In this document: one piece after another, positions 27,162-36,212 of the stretch
How positions within the stretch are numbered: position 1 is the first letter of the stretch
Layout of the letters: the number at the start of each line of letters is the position of its first letter
From: Micromonospora sp. WMMD1082
Lineage (GTDB): Bacteria > Actinomycetota > Actinomycetes > Mycobacteriales > Micromonosporaceae
Length of the DNA stretch: 64,000 nucleotides
Assembly (NCBI RefSeq): GCF_029626175.1
Contig: NZ_JARUBM010000002.1
Coordinates: 2,294,001 to 2,358,000, forward strand
Direction: 5' to 3'
The notes under the pieces: generated by a model
Database searches by the model: none
What the model was told of the DNA's origin: nothing
What the model saw: only the letters and a program-made list of their open reading frames with translations
Position numbers and translations under genes: made by a program

Positions 27162-29174
27162 ATGATCACGAGACTTCTGGTGGCGAACCGGGGGGAGATC
27201 GCCCGGCGGGTCTTCGCCACCTGCCGGGCGCTCGGCGTGGAGACGGTCGCCGTGCACTCCGACGCGGACACCGACGCGCCGTTCGTCGCCGAGGCCGACC
27301 AGGCGGTCCGCCTGCCCGGGAACACGCCCGTCGAGACGTACCTGCGGATCGAGGCGATCCTGGACGCGGCCCGCCGGTCCGGCGCGGACGCCGTCCATCC
27401 CGGCTACGGCTTCCTCGCCGAGAACGCCGACTTCGCCGAGGCGGTGACCGGCGCCGGCCTGACCTGGGTCGGCCCGCCCGCCAAGGCGATCGCCGCGATG
27501 GGCGACAAGCTGGCCGCCAAGGCGCTGCTCGCCGACGCGGGCGTGCCGATGCTGCCCAGTTGGACCGACACCGATCAGGTCACCGGCTTTCCGGTGCTGG
27601 TGAAGGCGGCGGCCGGGGGCGGTGGACGCGGCATGCGGATCGTCCGGGACACCGCCGGGCTCGCCGAGGCGGTCGCGGGCGCGCGCCGCGAGGCCGCTGC
27701 GGCATTCGGCGACGGCACGGTCTTCGTCGAGCGGTACGTCGAACGCGGGCGCCACGTCGAGGTGCAGATCGTCGGCGACCGGTACGGCACGGTCCTGGCG
27801 CTCGGCGAGCGGGACTGCTCGATCCAGCGCCGGCACCAGAAGATCGTCGAGGAGGCACCGGCGGTGCTCGCTCCGGAGCTGCGTGCGCGGCTGCACGCGG
27901 CGGCGGTGGCCGCCGGCCGGGCGGTCGGGTACGTCGGCGCGGGCACGGTCGAGTTCCTGCTCGCCCCGGAGGGTGACTTCCACTTCCTGGAGATGAACAC
28001 CCGGCTCCAGGTGGAACACCCGGTCACCGAGGCGGTCACCGGGCTGGACCTGGTCCGGCTGCAACTGCTGGTCGCCGAGGGCCAGCCGCTGCCGCTGTCC
28101 GCGACTCCGCCGGTCGAGGGCCACGCGATCGAGGTACGCCTCTGCGCCGAGGACCCCGCCCACGGGTACCGCCCGGCCACCGGCACCCTGCACCGGTTCA
28201 CGGTTCCCGGCGCGGCCGCCGAGTTCGCGCCCGTGCACGGCCTGCGGCTGGACTCCGGGGTGGTCGACGGTTCGGTGGTGGGCGTGCACTACGACTCGAT
28301 GCTCGCCAAGCTGGTCGCCTGGGCACCCACCCGGGCCGAGGCGGCCCGCGCGCTGGCCGGCGCGCTGGCCCGCGCCGAACTGCACGGCGTGACCACCAAC
28401 CGGGACCTGCTGGTCCGGGTGTTGCGCAGCCCGGAGTTCGGTGCGGCGCAGGTCGACACCGGATTCCTCGACCGGCACCCCGAGGTCTTCGCCCCGCTGC
28501 TGCCCGAGGCAGCGGTCCCCCTGGTCGCGCTGGCCGCCGCGCTCGCCTCGGCCGCCGCCCGCCGAGCAACCGCCCCGGTGCTGCGTGGCCTGCCGTCGGG
28601 CTGGCGCAACGTGCCCGCCTTCGGCCAGGTCACCCGGTTCGCCGGTGCCGACGGCGGCGAGATCGAGGTCAGCTACCGACTCGACCGCTCGGGCGCTCTC
28701 GCCGAGTGGTCGGCCTCGTCGACTGCCGCCCGCGTCACCTCGTCGACTGCCGCCCGTGCCGCCTCGCCGGCTGTCGCGCTGATCGAGGCCGGCCCGGAAC
28801 GGGTCGTGCTCGACGTGGACGGGGTCCGGCGGGCGTACCGCGTACACCGGGCGGGGTCGGAGGTCTTCGTGGACGGCCCGGACGGGGCGGCGAGCCTGGT
28901 GGAGCTGCCACGCTTCCCGCTGCCCACCGCGGAGCTGGCCGCCGGTTCGCTGCTGGCCCCGCTGCCCGGCGTGGTGGCCCGGGTGCACGTCGAGGTCGGT
29001 CAGCGGGTCGCCGCCGGTGACCTGCTGCTGGCCCTGGAGGCGATGAAGCTGGAACACCCCGTGCTCGCACCGACCGACGGCGTGGTCACCGAGCTGCCCG
29101 TGCCGGCCGGCGGGCAGGTCGACACGGGTGCCGTGCTGGCCGTGGTCAACCCCGCCGAGGAGGCACCGTCATGA
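27162..29174 (+). CDS. acyl-CoA carboxylase, biotin carboxylase + BCCP (alpha) subunit
   Basis: 670 residues. ATP-grasp biotin carboxylase (MITRLLVANRGEIARRVFAT; KAAAGGGGRGMRIV; VEVQIVGDRYG; ERDCSIQRRHQKIVEEAP; EMNTRLQVEHPVTE) followed by a linker and a biotinyl domain with EAMKLEHPV (Lys about 628). The linker contains a near-tandem repeat (SSTAARVTSSTAARAAS) around residues 520-540. Start ATG 27162 with GGGGAG 8 nt before. It pairs with the upstream beta subunit to carboxylate an acyl- or enoyl-CoA; it overlaps the next gene by ATGA. Confidence 0.94.
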   Translation: MITRLLVANRGEIARRVFATCRALGVETVAVHSDADTDAPFVAEADQAVRLPGNTPVETYLRIEAILDAARRSGADAVHPGYGFLAENADFAEAVTGAGLTWVGPPAKAIAAMGDKLAAKALLADAGVPMLPSWTDTDQVTGFPVLVKAAAGGGGRGMRIVRDTAGLAEAVAGARREAAAAFGDGTVFVERYVERGRHVEVQIVGDRYGTVLALGERDCSIQRRHQKIVEEAPAVLAPELRARLHAAAVAAGRAVGYVGAGTVEFLLAPEGDFHFLEMNTRLQVEHPVTEAVTGLDLVRLQLLVAEGQPLPLSATPPVEGHAIEVRLCAEDPAHGYRPATGTLHRFTVPGAAAEFAPVHGLRLDSGVVDGSVVGVHYDSMLAKLVAWAPTRAEAARALAGALARAELHGVTTNRDLLVRVLRSPEFGAAQVDTGFLDRHPEVFAPLLPEAAVPLVALAAALASAAARRATAPVLRGLPSGWRNVPAFGQVTRFAGADGGEIEVSYRLDRSGALAEWSASSTAARVTSSTAARAASPAVALIEAGPERVVLDVDGVRRAYRVHRAGSEVFVDGPDGAASLVELPRFPLPTAELAAGSLLAPLPGVVARVHVEVGQRVAAGDLLLALEAMKLEHPVLAPTDGVVTELPVPAGGQVDTGAVLAVVNPAEEAPS

Positions 29175-30334
29175 ACTTCGACCTCAGTGCAGAGCAGGAC
29201 CAGCTCCGCGCGGCCGTCCGGTCGCTGGGCAGGCGGTACGGCCACCGCTACTTCGTGGCGAAGGCCAAGGCCGGCGAGCACACCACCGAGCTGTGGCACG
29301 AGGCCGGCCGGCTCGGCTACCTGGGCGTCAACATCCCCACCGAGTACGGCGGCGGGGGCGGCGGCATCACCGACCTGGCCATCGTCTGCGAGGAACTGGC
29401 CGCCGCCGGCTGCCCGCTGCTGCTGCTCGTGGTCTCCCCCGCCATCGCCGCCACGGTCATCAACCGGCACGGCACCGAGGAGCAGCGCAAACGTCACCTG
29501 CCCGGCCTGGCCGACGGCTCCCAGAAGATCGTCTTCGCGATCACCGAGCCGGAGGCCGGCTCGAACTTCCACCGCCTGGGCACGATTGCCCGCCGCGATG
29601 GCGACGACTGGGTCCTGTCCGGCCGCAAGTGCTACATCTCCGGCGTGGACGAGGCGGGGCACGTGCTGGTGGTCGCCCGCACCGAGGACGCGGCGAGCGG
29701 AAAGCTCAAGCCGGCGCTGTTCATCGTGCCGACCGGCGCGCCCGGACTGACCTGGTCCAAGCTGGACATGGAGATCGTCTCCCCGGAGAACCAGTTCCTG
29801 CTCTACCTGGACGAGGTGCGGCTGCCCGCCGACGCACTCGTCGGCGAGTCGCTGGACGCCGGCCTGCCCGCGCTCTTCTCCGGGCTGAACCCGGAGCGCA
29901 TCACCGTCGCCGCCATGGGCGCCGGAACGGGGCGTTACGCCATCGAGCGAGCCACCGAGTACACCTCCACCCGGTCGGTGTGGGGCGGCCGCACCATCGG
30001 CTCCCACCAGGGCGTCTCACATCCCCTCGCCCACGCGGCCGTGCAGGTCGAACTGGCCCGGCTGATGATCCAGAAGGCGGCTGCCCTCTACGACACCGGC
30101 CGCGACCTGGAGGCGGGCGTCGCCGCCAACATGGCCAAGTACGCCTCAGGCGAGGCCGCCGCGCTCGCCGTGGACACCGCCGTCCAGGCGCTCGGCGGCG
30201 CCGGCATGACCACCGAATACGGGGTGGCCACCCTGCTCGGCGGGGTACGCGCGGGCCGGATCGCCCCGGTCAGCCGGGAGATGATCCTCAACTTCGTCGC
30301 CCAACACGTCCTCGGCCAGGACAAGTCGTACTGA
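29171..30334 (+). CDS. acyl-CoA dehydrogenase
   Basis: 387 residues, second acyl-CoA dehydrogenase of the operon: FAITEPEAGSNFHRLGTIAR, then LGGAGMTTEYGVATLLGGVRAGRIAPVS. It differs clearly from the first (407 residues) and lacks that protein's Ala/Gly insertion, so the two probably act on different intermediates. Starts in ATGA overlap with the biotin carboxylase gene and is the last gene of the operon. Confidence 0.92.
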   Translation: MNFDLSAEQDQLRAAVRSLGRRYGHRYFVAKAKAGEHTTELWHEAGRLGYLGVNIPTEYGGGGGGITDLAIVCEELAAAGCPLLLLVVSPAIAATVINRHGTEEQRKRHLPGLADGSQKIVFAITEPEAGSNFHRLGTIARRDGDDWVLSGRKCYISGVDEAGHVLVVARTEDAASGKLKPALFIVPTGAPGLTWSKLDMEIVSPENQFLLYLDEVRLPADALVGESLDAGLPALFSGLNPERITVAAMGAGTGRYAIERATEYTSTRSVWGGRTIGSHQGVSHPLAHAAVQVELARLMIQKAAALYDTGRDLEAGVAANMAKYASGEAAALAVDTAVQALGGAGMTTEYGVATLLGGVRAGRIAPVSREMILNFVAQHVLGQDKSY

Positions 30335-30385
30335 CCGGGCTCGAACCCACCTGACTTAAACCCTGCCACCCCCCTTGGCCGGCAG

Positions 30386-30550
30386 TCAGCCTCCGAAGGT
30401 CACCTCTTCCGCTCGTGTCCACTGATACATGCGTTCATCGCGGCGGAACTCCATGAAACTGAGCCGATCCAAGGTCAGGGTTACCCGGCCGGCGTCCACC
30501 TGGGCCAGCGCTGCGGCAATGGGGCGTGCCGGAGCAGGCGGGTGTCGCAC
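30386..30550 (-). CDS. possible 54-residue protein in the 306-bp gap
   Basis: The gap between the acyl-CoA operon and the Panacea gene contains one protein-like minus-strand frame: GTG 30550 to TGA 30386. Its C-terminal part reads AGRVTLTLDRLSFMEFRRDE then MYQWTRAEEVTFGG, with unbiased composition rather than the Ala/Arg/Pro pattern of shadow frames. No ribosome-binding site is obvious, and the first 15 residues are Ala/Pro-rich, so it may be the remnant C-terminus of a longer gene. I do not recognise the family. If it is not a gene, the gap holds nothing else I can identify apart from the promoter at 30627. Confidence 0.3.
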   Translation of the reverse strand: MRHPPAPARPIAAALAQVDAGRVTLTLDRLSFMEFRRDERMYQWTRAEEVTFGG

Positions 30551-30626
30551 CCTTCCGCTACTTTGCCCCTACTCGCCAACCACGACCTCCGACCGTGCCG
30601 CCATCACCGGAACCTCTCGACCGACC

Positions 30627-30632
30627 TAGCAT
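30627..30632 (+). promoter_or_regulatory. -10 element (TAGCAT) for a leaderless Panacea/SocA gene
   Basis: TAGCAT ends 7 nt before ATG 30640, the spacing expected if transcription starts at the A of the start codon. The GGGAGG just before that ATG lies too close (1 nt) to act as a normal ribosome-binding site. Confidence 0.4.
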
Positions 30633-30639
30633 GGGAGGC

Positions 30640-31191
30640 ATGACCGTGTCCGCGCATGACATCGCCGCCGAGCTTCGCGACCGGCTACCCGGACTTCCGG
30701 TCAAGAAGCTGCACAAACTGCTCTACTACTGCCAGGGCCACCACCTCGCCGCCTTCGACCGCCCGCTGTTCCCGGAGCGCATCGACGCCTGGGACATGGG
30801 CCCCGTTGTATCCGCGCTGTGGCGGGACGAGCGCAGGAGCCAAGCGGCCCCGCCGCGCCGCCAGCTCGGTGAGGCGGAGCTGAACACCATCGGTTACGTG
30901 ATCTCCCGTTACGGCAACCTGACGGGCACCGATCTGGAGCACCTCACGCACAGCGAGACTCCCTGGCAACTCGCCGACAGCAGCCGTCGTCCCGGCGAGT
31001 CCGTCACCATTCGGCAGGACTGGATCAAGGAGTTCTTCCGCACCACTGGCGCCCCTCGCCAGCAGGACGACGAAGCGGTCCTCGACACCGCCGACGTGCG
31101 GGCATGGCTGGCCGAGGCTGCCGTGGACGAGCGAGGGACGCACGAAGACAGCGTCGAAGCCCTCCGCGCGAGGCTTGTTACTGGTGTCTGA
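30640..31191 (+). CDS. Panacea (SocA/DUF4065) domain protein, putative antitoxin
   Basis: Residues 3-130 match the Panacea fold: AAELRDRLPGLPVKKLHKLL, YYCQGHHLAAFDRPLFPERI, DAWDMGPVVSALWRDERR. These proteins act as antitoxins (SocA-like) for diverse toxins. 183 residues from ATG 30640; ATG 30631 is an upstream alternative. The C-terminal 50 residues (TADVRAWLAEAAVDERGTHE) are a linker/tail. It overlaps the next gene by 8 bp, so the two are translationally coupled, as expected for a toxin-antitoxin pair. Confidence 0.85.
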   Translation: MTVSAHDIAAELRDRLPGLPVKKLHKLLYYCQGHHLAAFDRPLFPERIDAWDMGPVVSALWRDERRSQAAPPRRQLGEAELNTIGYVISRYGNLTGTDLEHLTHSETPWQLADSSRRPGESVTIRQDWIKEFFRTTGAPRQQDDEAVLDTADVRAWLAEAAVDERGTHEDSVEALRARLVTGV

Positions 31192-31477
31192 CGCCTCCCT
31201 GTGGTCACTGAAGGGTTTTACCGACCATCTCGACATCTGGATCAAGAGCGAGTCCCCCGACCAGGACCTCATCAACCTGGTGACGGCATGGATGCTTTCC
31301 CGCTTCGAGGATCCCTACCAGGGCGTGCGCCGCGAACCAGGCTTCGACAACCTGTGGTGGGGGCAGGTGCCTCTATCGATCCACGACGGCACCGTCGTGG
31401 TCTGCACCTACACGATCGAAGAAACGACGCGCACCGTGACATGCAGGAGCATCGCGGCCCTGTCCTGGCCGGTCTGA
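31184..31477 (+). CDS. uncharacterised partner of the Panacea gene, candidate toxin
   Basis: 97 residues from GTG 31184 (a TTG at 31175 is an alternative), beginning VSDASLWSLKGFTDHLDIWI, middle DLINLVTAWMLSRFEDPYQG, end TTRTVTCRSIAALSWPV. I recognise no named domain. It has no signal or membrane segment; the second half looks like alternating beta strands (LWWGQVPLSIHDGTVVVCTY). Position after a Panacea antitoxin with an 8-bp overlap, and small size, make it the obvious toxin candidate; that is inference from context only. Confidence 0.6.
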   Translation: MSDASLWSLKGFTDHLDIWIKSESPDQDLINLVTAWMLSRFEDPYQGVRREPGFDNLWWGQVPLSIHDGTVVVCTYTIEETTRTVTCRSIAALSWPV

Positions 31478-31578
31478 GCCGACCCACGTACAGGCGGGCG
31501 CGTCAGCGAGGAGGAGTACGGCGGGGCACAGCGGGCGACCCGAACGCCCGCCGTACCCCGGCGTCGTGGAGCGGGACC

Positions 31579-33381
31579 TCAGCGGACCGTGAGGGTGCCG
31601 ACGGCCGGCAGCGGTGCGACCACCGGCGGTAGCTGCTTGGGCTCGCCGGGACGCGGCATGCCCCGAGCGGCCAGGTCGCTCTTGGAGGTGTCCGCGCGCA
31701 CGGCCGCCTCCGGCTCCGGCAGTTCCTCGAACGGCTGGACGTCGCCGTGGCAGACCTTGCCCTTCTTCGGCAACGTCAGACGCAGCAGGTACGCGTCGAT
31801 GGTGCCGGTCGCGCAGGCCGACGTCCCGTACGCGGTGTGCCCCCAGTTGTCGCTGGCCAGCAGCCGGCTGTTCGGCAGCAGCCGGGCCGAGGCGACCGCT
31901 CCGTTGTAGTTGGTCGCCGGGTCCCAGTAGTTGCCGACCACCAGGACCGGGTGGTGCGTACGCCGGTTGAACGGTCCGGTGTAACGGTCCTCGTCGCGCA
32001 CCGTCCAGGTGTCGCGGGCACACGGCGAGGTGGCCCAGGCCCAGATCCGCCCGAAGTACGGGTCACGCCGGTCGGCGCGGGCCGCCCGGGCCGGCCAGGA
32101 ACCGGCGTCCTTGGGGTGGTTGGCGTCGGTGCAGTCCACGCCGAGGAAGGTCTCCAGGCCGTTGTCGTACGGGAAGTCGTAGGCACGCGCCTGCTCGCGG
32201 GCACCGGCCGCACGCTGTCGCACCGAGCCGCGGACCCGTTCGCGGGTCGCCTCGGCCGCCGCCGGATCGGTCAGCACCAGCAGTTCGTAGGTGATGTAGG
32301 CGACGTCGTAGTAGCCGTACGGGCCGTAGAGCCCGCTCAGGATCGCGCCGATGAAGTCGGCGTAGGTGATGGTGAACTCGCCGAAGTCCGGGTCCTCGAC
32401 GACCAGCGGGTTGGCCTTCAGCCGCTTCGCCACCAGTTCGAAGAGGGCGACCGGGTCACCGGCGGCCAGCGGACAGGCGGCGACACCCACCGCCTTGCAC
32501 CGCTTGAGGATCTCACGCAGCGCCTGGTAGGCACCCTGCGCGCTGCGCAACCGCCCCTCCTGGAGGACGTTGCCCGCTGCGCCGGTGCCGACCCACGCCG
32601 TCGGGTCGAGCACACCGTCGATCACCAGCGCGCGCACCCGGTCCGGAAAGATGTTCGCGTAGTACTGCCCGAGGATGCTGCCGTAGCTGAAGCCCAGGTA
32701 GGTCAGCTTTTTGTCGCCGACCGCCCGGCGCAGCACGTCCATGTCGCGGGCGACCTCGGCGGTCGACATCGCACCACTGAGCGGCCGCCCGGTGGTCGAG
32801 CAGGCCCGGCCCATCCTGATCGAAGCGGCGACGTACGCCTTCTCCTCGGCCTTCGTGTACGGGAACGCGAGGTTGGTCCCCTCGTACGCCCGGGTCTGCT
32901 CCTTCACCGATGTGAAGCACTTGACCTGGTCGCTGGCGTTGACGCCACGCGGGTCCACCCCGACGATGTCGAACCGGTCGAGCAGCTCGTCACCGAGGAA
33001 GTTCGGCGCGGCGAGCGCGATGCTGGTGCCCGAGCCGCCCGGACCACCCGGGTTGAGGAAGAGGCTCCCGATCTTGCGCTGCTGGTCCCGGGCCTTGACC
33101 CGCAGCACCGCGATCTCGGTCGTCGCACCCTTGGGGTTGTCGTAGTCCAGCGGCAGCCGGACGGTGGCGCACTCGGCGTACTCGTAGCACTCGTACCAGT
33201 CCAGTGTGGGCGTCGGCACCCGGTCGACGCGCAGCCGCTCGGCGAGGCTGGTGCGATGCGCGACGCTCGCGGTCCCTCCGCCGATCGTGGTGGGGGCAGC
33301 GGTGGCGGGTGCGACCGCCGTTGTGGCGAGGAGTACGCCTACGAGCCCTGCGGTGGCCAGGTTCCGGATCGGTCGTGGCAT
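31579..33381 (-). CDS. secreted alpha/beta-hydrolase, tripeptidyl aminopeptidase (TAP) family
   Basis: 600 residues from ATG 33381 with GGAAGG upstream. Sec signal peptide (MPRPIRNLATAGLVGVLLAT...ATAA). Alpha/beta-hydrolase features: oxyanion region LNPGGPGGSGTS, nucleophile elbow GFSYGSILG (Ser about 230) and catalytic His in SDNWGHTAYG (about 513). A TAP-like C-terminal lid is seen in LLVLTDPAAAEATRERVR and around. Streptomyces homologues (SlpD/SlpE/Tap) release N-terminal tripeptides from secreted proteins. Monocistronic; convergent with the Panacea pair. Confidence 0.9.
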   Translation of the reverse strand: MPRPIRNLATAGLVGVLLATTAVAPATAAPTTIGGGTASVAHRTSLAERLRVDRVPTPTLDWYECYEYAECATVRLPLDYDNPKGATTEIAVLRVKARDQQRKIGSLFLNPGGPGGSGTSIALAAPNFLGDELLDRFDIVGVDPRGVNASDQVKCFTSVKEQTRAYEGTNLAFPYTKAEEKAYVAASIRMGRACSTTGRPLSGAMSTAEVARDMDVLRRAVGDKKLTYLGFSYGSILGQYYANIFPDRVRALVIDGVLDPTAWVGTGAAGNVLQEGRLRSAQGAYQALREILKRCKAVGVAACPLAAGDPVALFELVAKRLKANPLVVEDPDFGEFTITYADFIGAILSGLYGPYGYYDVAYITYELLVLTDPAAAEATRERVRGSVRQRAAGAREQARAYDFPYDNGLETFLGVDCTDANHPKDAGSWPARAARADRRDPYFGRIWAWATSPCARDTWTVRDEDRYTGPFNRRTHHPVLVVGNYWDPATNYNGAVASARLLPNSRLLASDNWGHTAYGTSACATGTIDAYLLRLTLPKKGKVCHGDVQPFEELPEPEAAVRADTSKSDLAARGMPRPGEPKQLPPVVAPLPAVGTLTVR

Positions 33382-33613
33382 GTGGACGCCTTCCGGTGGG
33401 AAACGGGACACGCCGAGCCGAGGCTCGACCATCGCCACTCTAGAGATGCCCGGCAATGCCTGCCGGCGGAAGACACGCCGCCGACCAGGAGACACGCTCC
33501 CGACCAGGCCCCGAGCGGGAGACCCGCCTTCGGCCAGGTCACCGGGGCCACGGCCGCCTCATCCCGGCAAGCCGTTGTTTATCAGCTGTTCCGCGGCGCG
33601 AAGCCGACTGCTG

Positions 33614-33641
33614 TTGACAGAACGGCAATCTCCGACATTCT
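33614..33641 (+). promoter_or_regulatory. promoter with consensus TTGACA -35 for a leaderless gene
   Basis: TTGACA (33614-33619), a 16-bp spacer and CATTCT (33636-33641), the latter 6 nt before GTG 33648. The perfect -35 and the position of the start codon at the predicted transcription start argue for a leaderless mRNA. Confidence 0.5.
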
Positions 33642-33647
33642 GGACTG

Positions 33648-33977
33648 GTGAGACGGTTCCCCGGACTCGACGCACGGACCGTGGCGGTGGTCGCGGCCCT
33701 CGCGGCGTTCTGGCTGCTGGTCGCGCTGGTCATCGAGCGCCGGCAGGACCTGCTGGGCGTGGCGATGGCCCTGCTCTGCGTGCTGCTCGCCACCGTCGCC
33801 GGGGTGGCCGTGACCGCCGCCCGGCAACGCGACGCGGACGGTCGACCCGGGCAGGCGTCCGCGAGCCCGGAGATCGAACCGCCCGGCATCGACGCGGACA
33901 CCCTGGAGACGCTGGGCGACCGCGACGCGGTCCGAGCGATGCGGGACCGCGATCGCCGCAACCGAGGCGGGCGTTGA
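33648..33977 (+). CDS. small two-helix membrane protein of unknown function
   Basis: 109 residues from GTG 33648. Two transmembrane helices (TVAVVAALAAFWLLVALVI, and GVAMALLCVLLATVAGVAV) form a hairpin, then a hydrophilic, acidic-then-basic tail (GIDADTLETLGDRDAVRAMR, DRDRRNRGGR). No family recognised. No upstream ribosome-binding site; a promoter ends at the start codon. Confidence 0.7.
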   Translation: MRRFPGLDARTVAVVAALAAFWLLVALVIERRQDLLGVAMALLCVLLATVAGVAVTAARQRDADGRPGQASASPEIEPPGIDADTLETLGDRDAVRAMRDRDRRNRGGR

Positions 33978-34039
33978 CGACGACGACCAAGGCGGGCGAC
34001 AGCGGCCGGTGGTAATGATGATGATGTGCGTCGGGACGC

Positions 34040-35557
34040 TCAGTCGCTGGTGAGGGTGGGCGAGGCCAGCCCGTCCAGACCTCGCCCGGCGAGGCAGCGG
34101 TAGGTGCGGTCGTCGTTCGGGTCGGCCGGCGGCAGCACCTCGAGATTCCAGCCGGCCGTCTGGCGCAGGCCGCTGACCAACCGGAACGTCTCTTCGTTAC
34201 AGACCCGGCGGACGTCCCGATCCGCGACGATCTCGTCGTGGTCGGCGCCGGTCAGGGCGGCCGGCAGTTGCCCCTGGGCATAGCTCTCCCAGGTGTGCCG
34301 GGCGTCGCAGGACACCCGGCTGGCCTCGGCCCGCTGGCCGCGCACCTGCACCGGGCCGAAGCACTCCAACTCCGTCGCGCACTGGGCGCCGGCGGGAAGT
34401 GCCTCGGGCAGGGTGGCGCAGCCCGGACGGAGCACGCCGGTCGCCGCCGGACGGACCGGAACGCTCGGCTGCGGCGACGGGACACCACCGGCCGCCAGGG
34501 CCCCGACACCCGCCGAGGCGGCCAGCGCCACCACGCCAGCGGCGCCCAGGAACCAGCGTCGCCGACGGCGTCGGTCGGTGGAGCCGGGCGCGGCGGGTGG
34601 CACTGCCGGCACGGGCGGACCGGCAACGTGGCCACCGCCGAGCGGGGCCGGGGGGAAGTTCACCCCACCGGCCGGCGTTCCCGTGGTGCCCAGCGACAGA
34701 TTGGTGAGCATGGTGAGCAGTTCCGCGGCCGAGGGCCGGTCGCCGGGATCGTTGGCCATGCCGGCGCGCAGGACGTCGACCAGTTCCTCCGGGATGCCGG
34801 GCAGGCTGGGGATCGGCTGCTGGAACATCTCCAGCACGGTGACCAGGCTCGGATTGCGTTCGCTCTGCCAGCGGGGCGGTCGCCCGTGCATGACCGCGTA
34901 GAGCGTGGCGCAGAGCGCGTACACGTCGACGGCCGGCGACGGCGGGCTGTGGCTGAACATCTCCGGCGGCGCGTACGCCGGGGTGAGCACCTCCAGCGCG
35001 ACCGAAGCGTCCCGCATCTCGGCGACCACGGCCAGCCCGAAGTCGGCCAGCACGGCCGAGTTGAAGTGCGAGTAGAGGATGTTGGCCGGCTTCACGTCGC
35101 GGTGCAGCACGCCCGCGGCGTGCGAGTGCGCGATCGCATCCGCGATCTTGATGCCGAGGTCGCGGGCCTCGGCCGCACCCAGCGGCGAGTTGCGCATCCG
35201 CTCGGCGTACGAGCCGTCGCAGAGTTCCATGATCAGGTAGGGGTGCTGGTCGATGGTGACCCCGACATCGAACAGGTCGACCACGTGCGGATGCGACGAC
35301 ATCCGACCGGCGGCACGCGCCTCGCGCAGGAAGCGCGCCTGATCTCGATCGCTGGCCAGGGTCCGGTTCTCCACCTTGACCGCGACCTCGCGGCCCACGG
35401 AGATCTGCGTCGCCCGGTAGACGGTGGCGTACCCACCCCGGGCAAACACCTGCAAATCAGTCAGACCGGGCACGATGGGCGTCGGCAGGGCGCCGGGCGG
35501 GGTGTCGGTCACAACCTCGAAAATACCGAACTGCACCGGCGGCTCAGTGAACCGCAT
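34040..35557 (-). CDS. membrane-anchored Ser/Thr protein kinase with Cys-rich sensor domain
   Basis: 505 residues from ATG 35557. Hanks-type kinase (about 30-280): FARGGYATVYRA glycine loop, catalytic Lys in EVAVKVENR, HRDVKPANIL loop (about 152), DFGLAV, APPEM. Then a linker, one transmembrane helix (LGAAGVVALAASAGVGALAA, about 340) and a ~140-residue extracytoplasmic domain with seven Cys (including CATLPEALPAGAQCATELEC), reminiscent of septum-formation/DUF-type sensors. It overlaps the preceding membrane-protein gene by 14 bp, so the two may work together. Confidence 0.9.
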   Translation of the reverse strand: MRFTEPPVQFGIFEVVTDTPPGALPTPIVPGLTDLQVFARGGYATVYRATQISVGREVAVKVENRTLASDRDQARFLREARAAGRMSSHPHVVDLFDVGVTIDQHPYLIMELCDGSYAERMRNSPLGAAEARDLGIKIADAIAHSHAAGVLHRDVKPANILYSHFNSAVLADFGLAVVAEMRDASVALEVLTPAYAPPEMFSHSPPSPAVDVYALCATLYAVMHGRPPRWQSERNPSLVTVLEMFQQPIPSLPGIPEELVDVLRAGMANDPGDRPSAAELLTMLTNLSLGTTGTPAGGVNFPPAPLGGGHVAGPPVPAVPPAAPGSTDRRRRRRWFLGAAGVVALAASAGVGALAAGGVPSPQPSVPVRPAATGVLRPGCATLPEALPAGAQCATELECFGPVQVRGQRAEASRVSCDARHTWESYAQGQLPAALTGADHDEIVADRDVRRVCNEETFRLVSGLRQTAGWNLEVLPPADPNDDRTYRCLAGRGLDGLASPTLTSD

Positions 35558-36044
35558 CGGCGGCCGCCCCCGCGCCCGTTGCTCCGGCGCCGCGCCGGTC
35601 GCCCGGCACCGGTGCACCGACGGTCGATCCGTCATCGCTCGCCGCGGCGCGGCGGGCGTCCCACCAGAGCCCGGCGGCGGTGGCCAGCGCGCCCAGGCCC
35701 TCCCAGGCCGCCACCCCGAAGAACCGGCCCGGTGCGACGTCGCCCAGCACCGCGAGGGTGAAGACCGTGAACGTCACCAGCCGGAACACCACCGTGAAGC
35801 GGTAGAACGCGCGCCACTCGGTGGCGGTGGCGAGCAGGTAGTAGACCCCCATGTTGAACGAGGCCATCGAGGAGGCCGTCACGAACGTGCCCGTGTAGTC
35901 GCCGGGCGCGCGGGTCTCCGGTATCTCGAAGCCGAGCACCCGCAGCAGCGCCTCCGGCCAGAGCAGGCCGACGGCGCCCATCACCAGCGCCAGCACGCCG
36001 AACACCGCGATCGTCCACCCCGCGACCGAACGCGGCAGCCTCAT
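35544..36044 (-). CDS. four-helix membrane protein of unknown function
   Basis: 166 residues from ATG 36044, with four hydrophobic helices: TIAVFGVLALVMGAVGLLW, ASSMASFNMGVYYLLATATE, TVVFRLVTFTVFTLAVLGDV and FGVAAWEGLGALATAAGLWW. The tail is Ala/Gly-rich. No named domain recognised; general layout is like DUF4345-type proteins. Its 3' end overlaps the kinase start by 14 bp; a GGAGG motif precedes the start. Confidence 0.75.
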   Translation of the reverse strand: MRLPRSVAGWTIAVFGVLALVMGAVGLLWPEALLRVLGFEIPETRAPGDYTGTFVTASSMASFNMGVYYLLATATEWRAFYRFTVVFRLVTFTVFTLAVLGDVAPGRFFGVAAWEGLGALATAAGLWWDARRAAASDDGSTVGAPVPGDRRGAGATGAGAAADAVH

Positions 36045-36212
36045 CTGTGCCCTCCTCCTTGACGGCGCGACCGCCAGAACCGGCGGCCGCGTGCACCTGC
36101 CACGCTAGCGGCCACCCCCGACCGATCACATCCCCGAAACCGCCAGATCCGTACCCGCCCGTGCACCCGCCGGGCGGTCCGGCCCGCCCGCCGTCCCCGC
36201 GGGTGGGGAAGA

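Noticed and set aside
25467..29057. 1,196-codon open frame on the minus strand
   Set aside because: Antisense to the carboxylase genes; high GC with strong codon bias opens the opposite frame. No motif seen.
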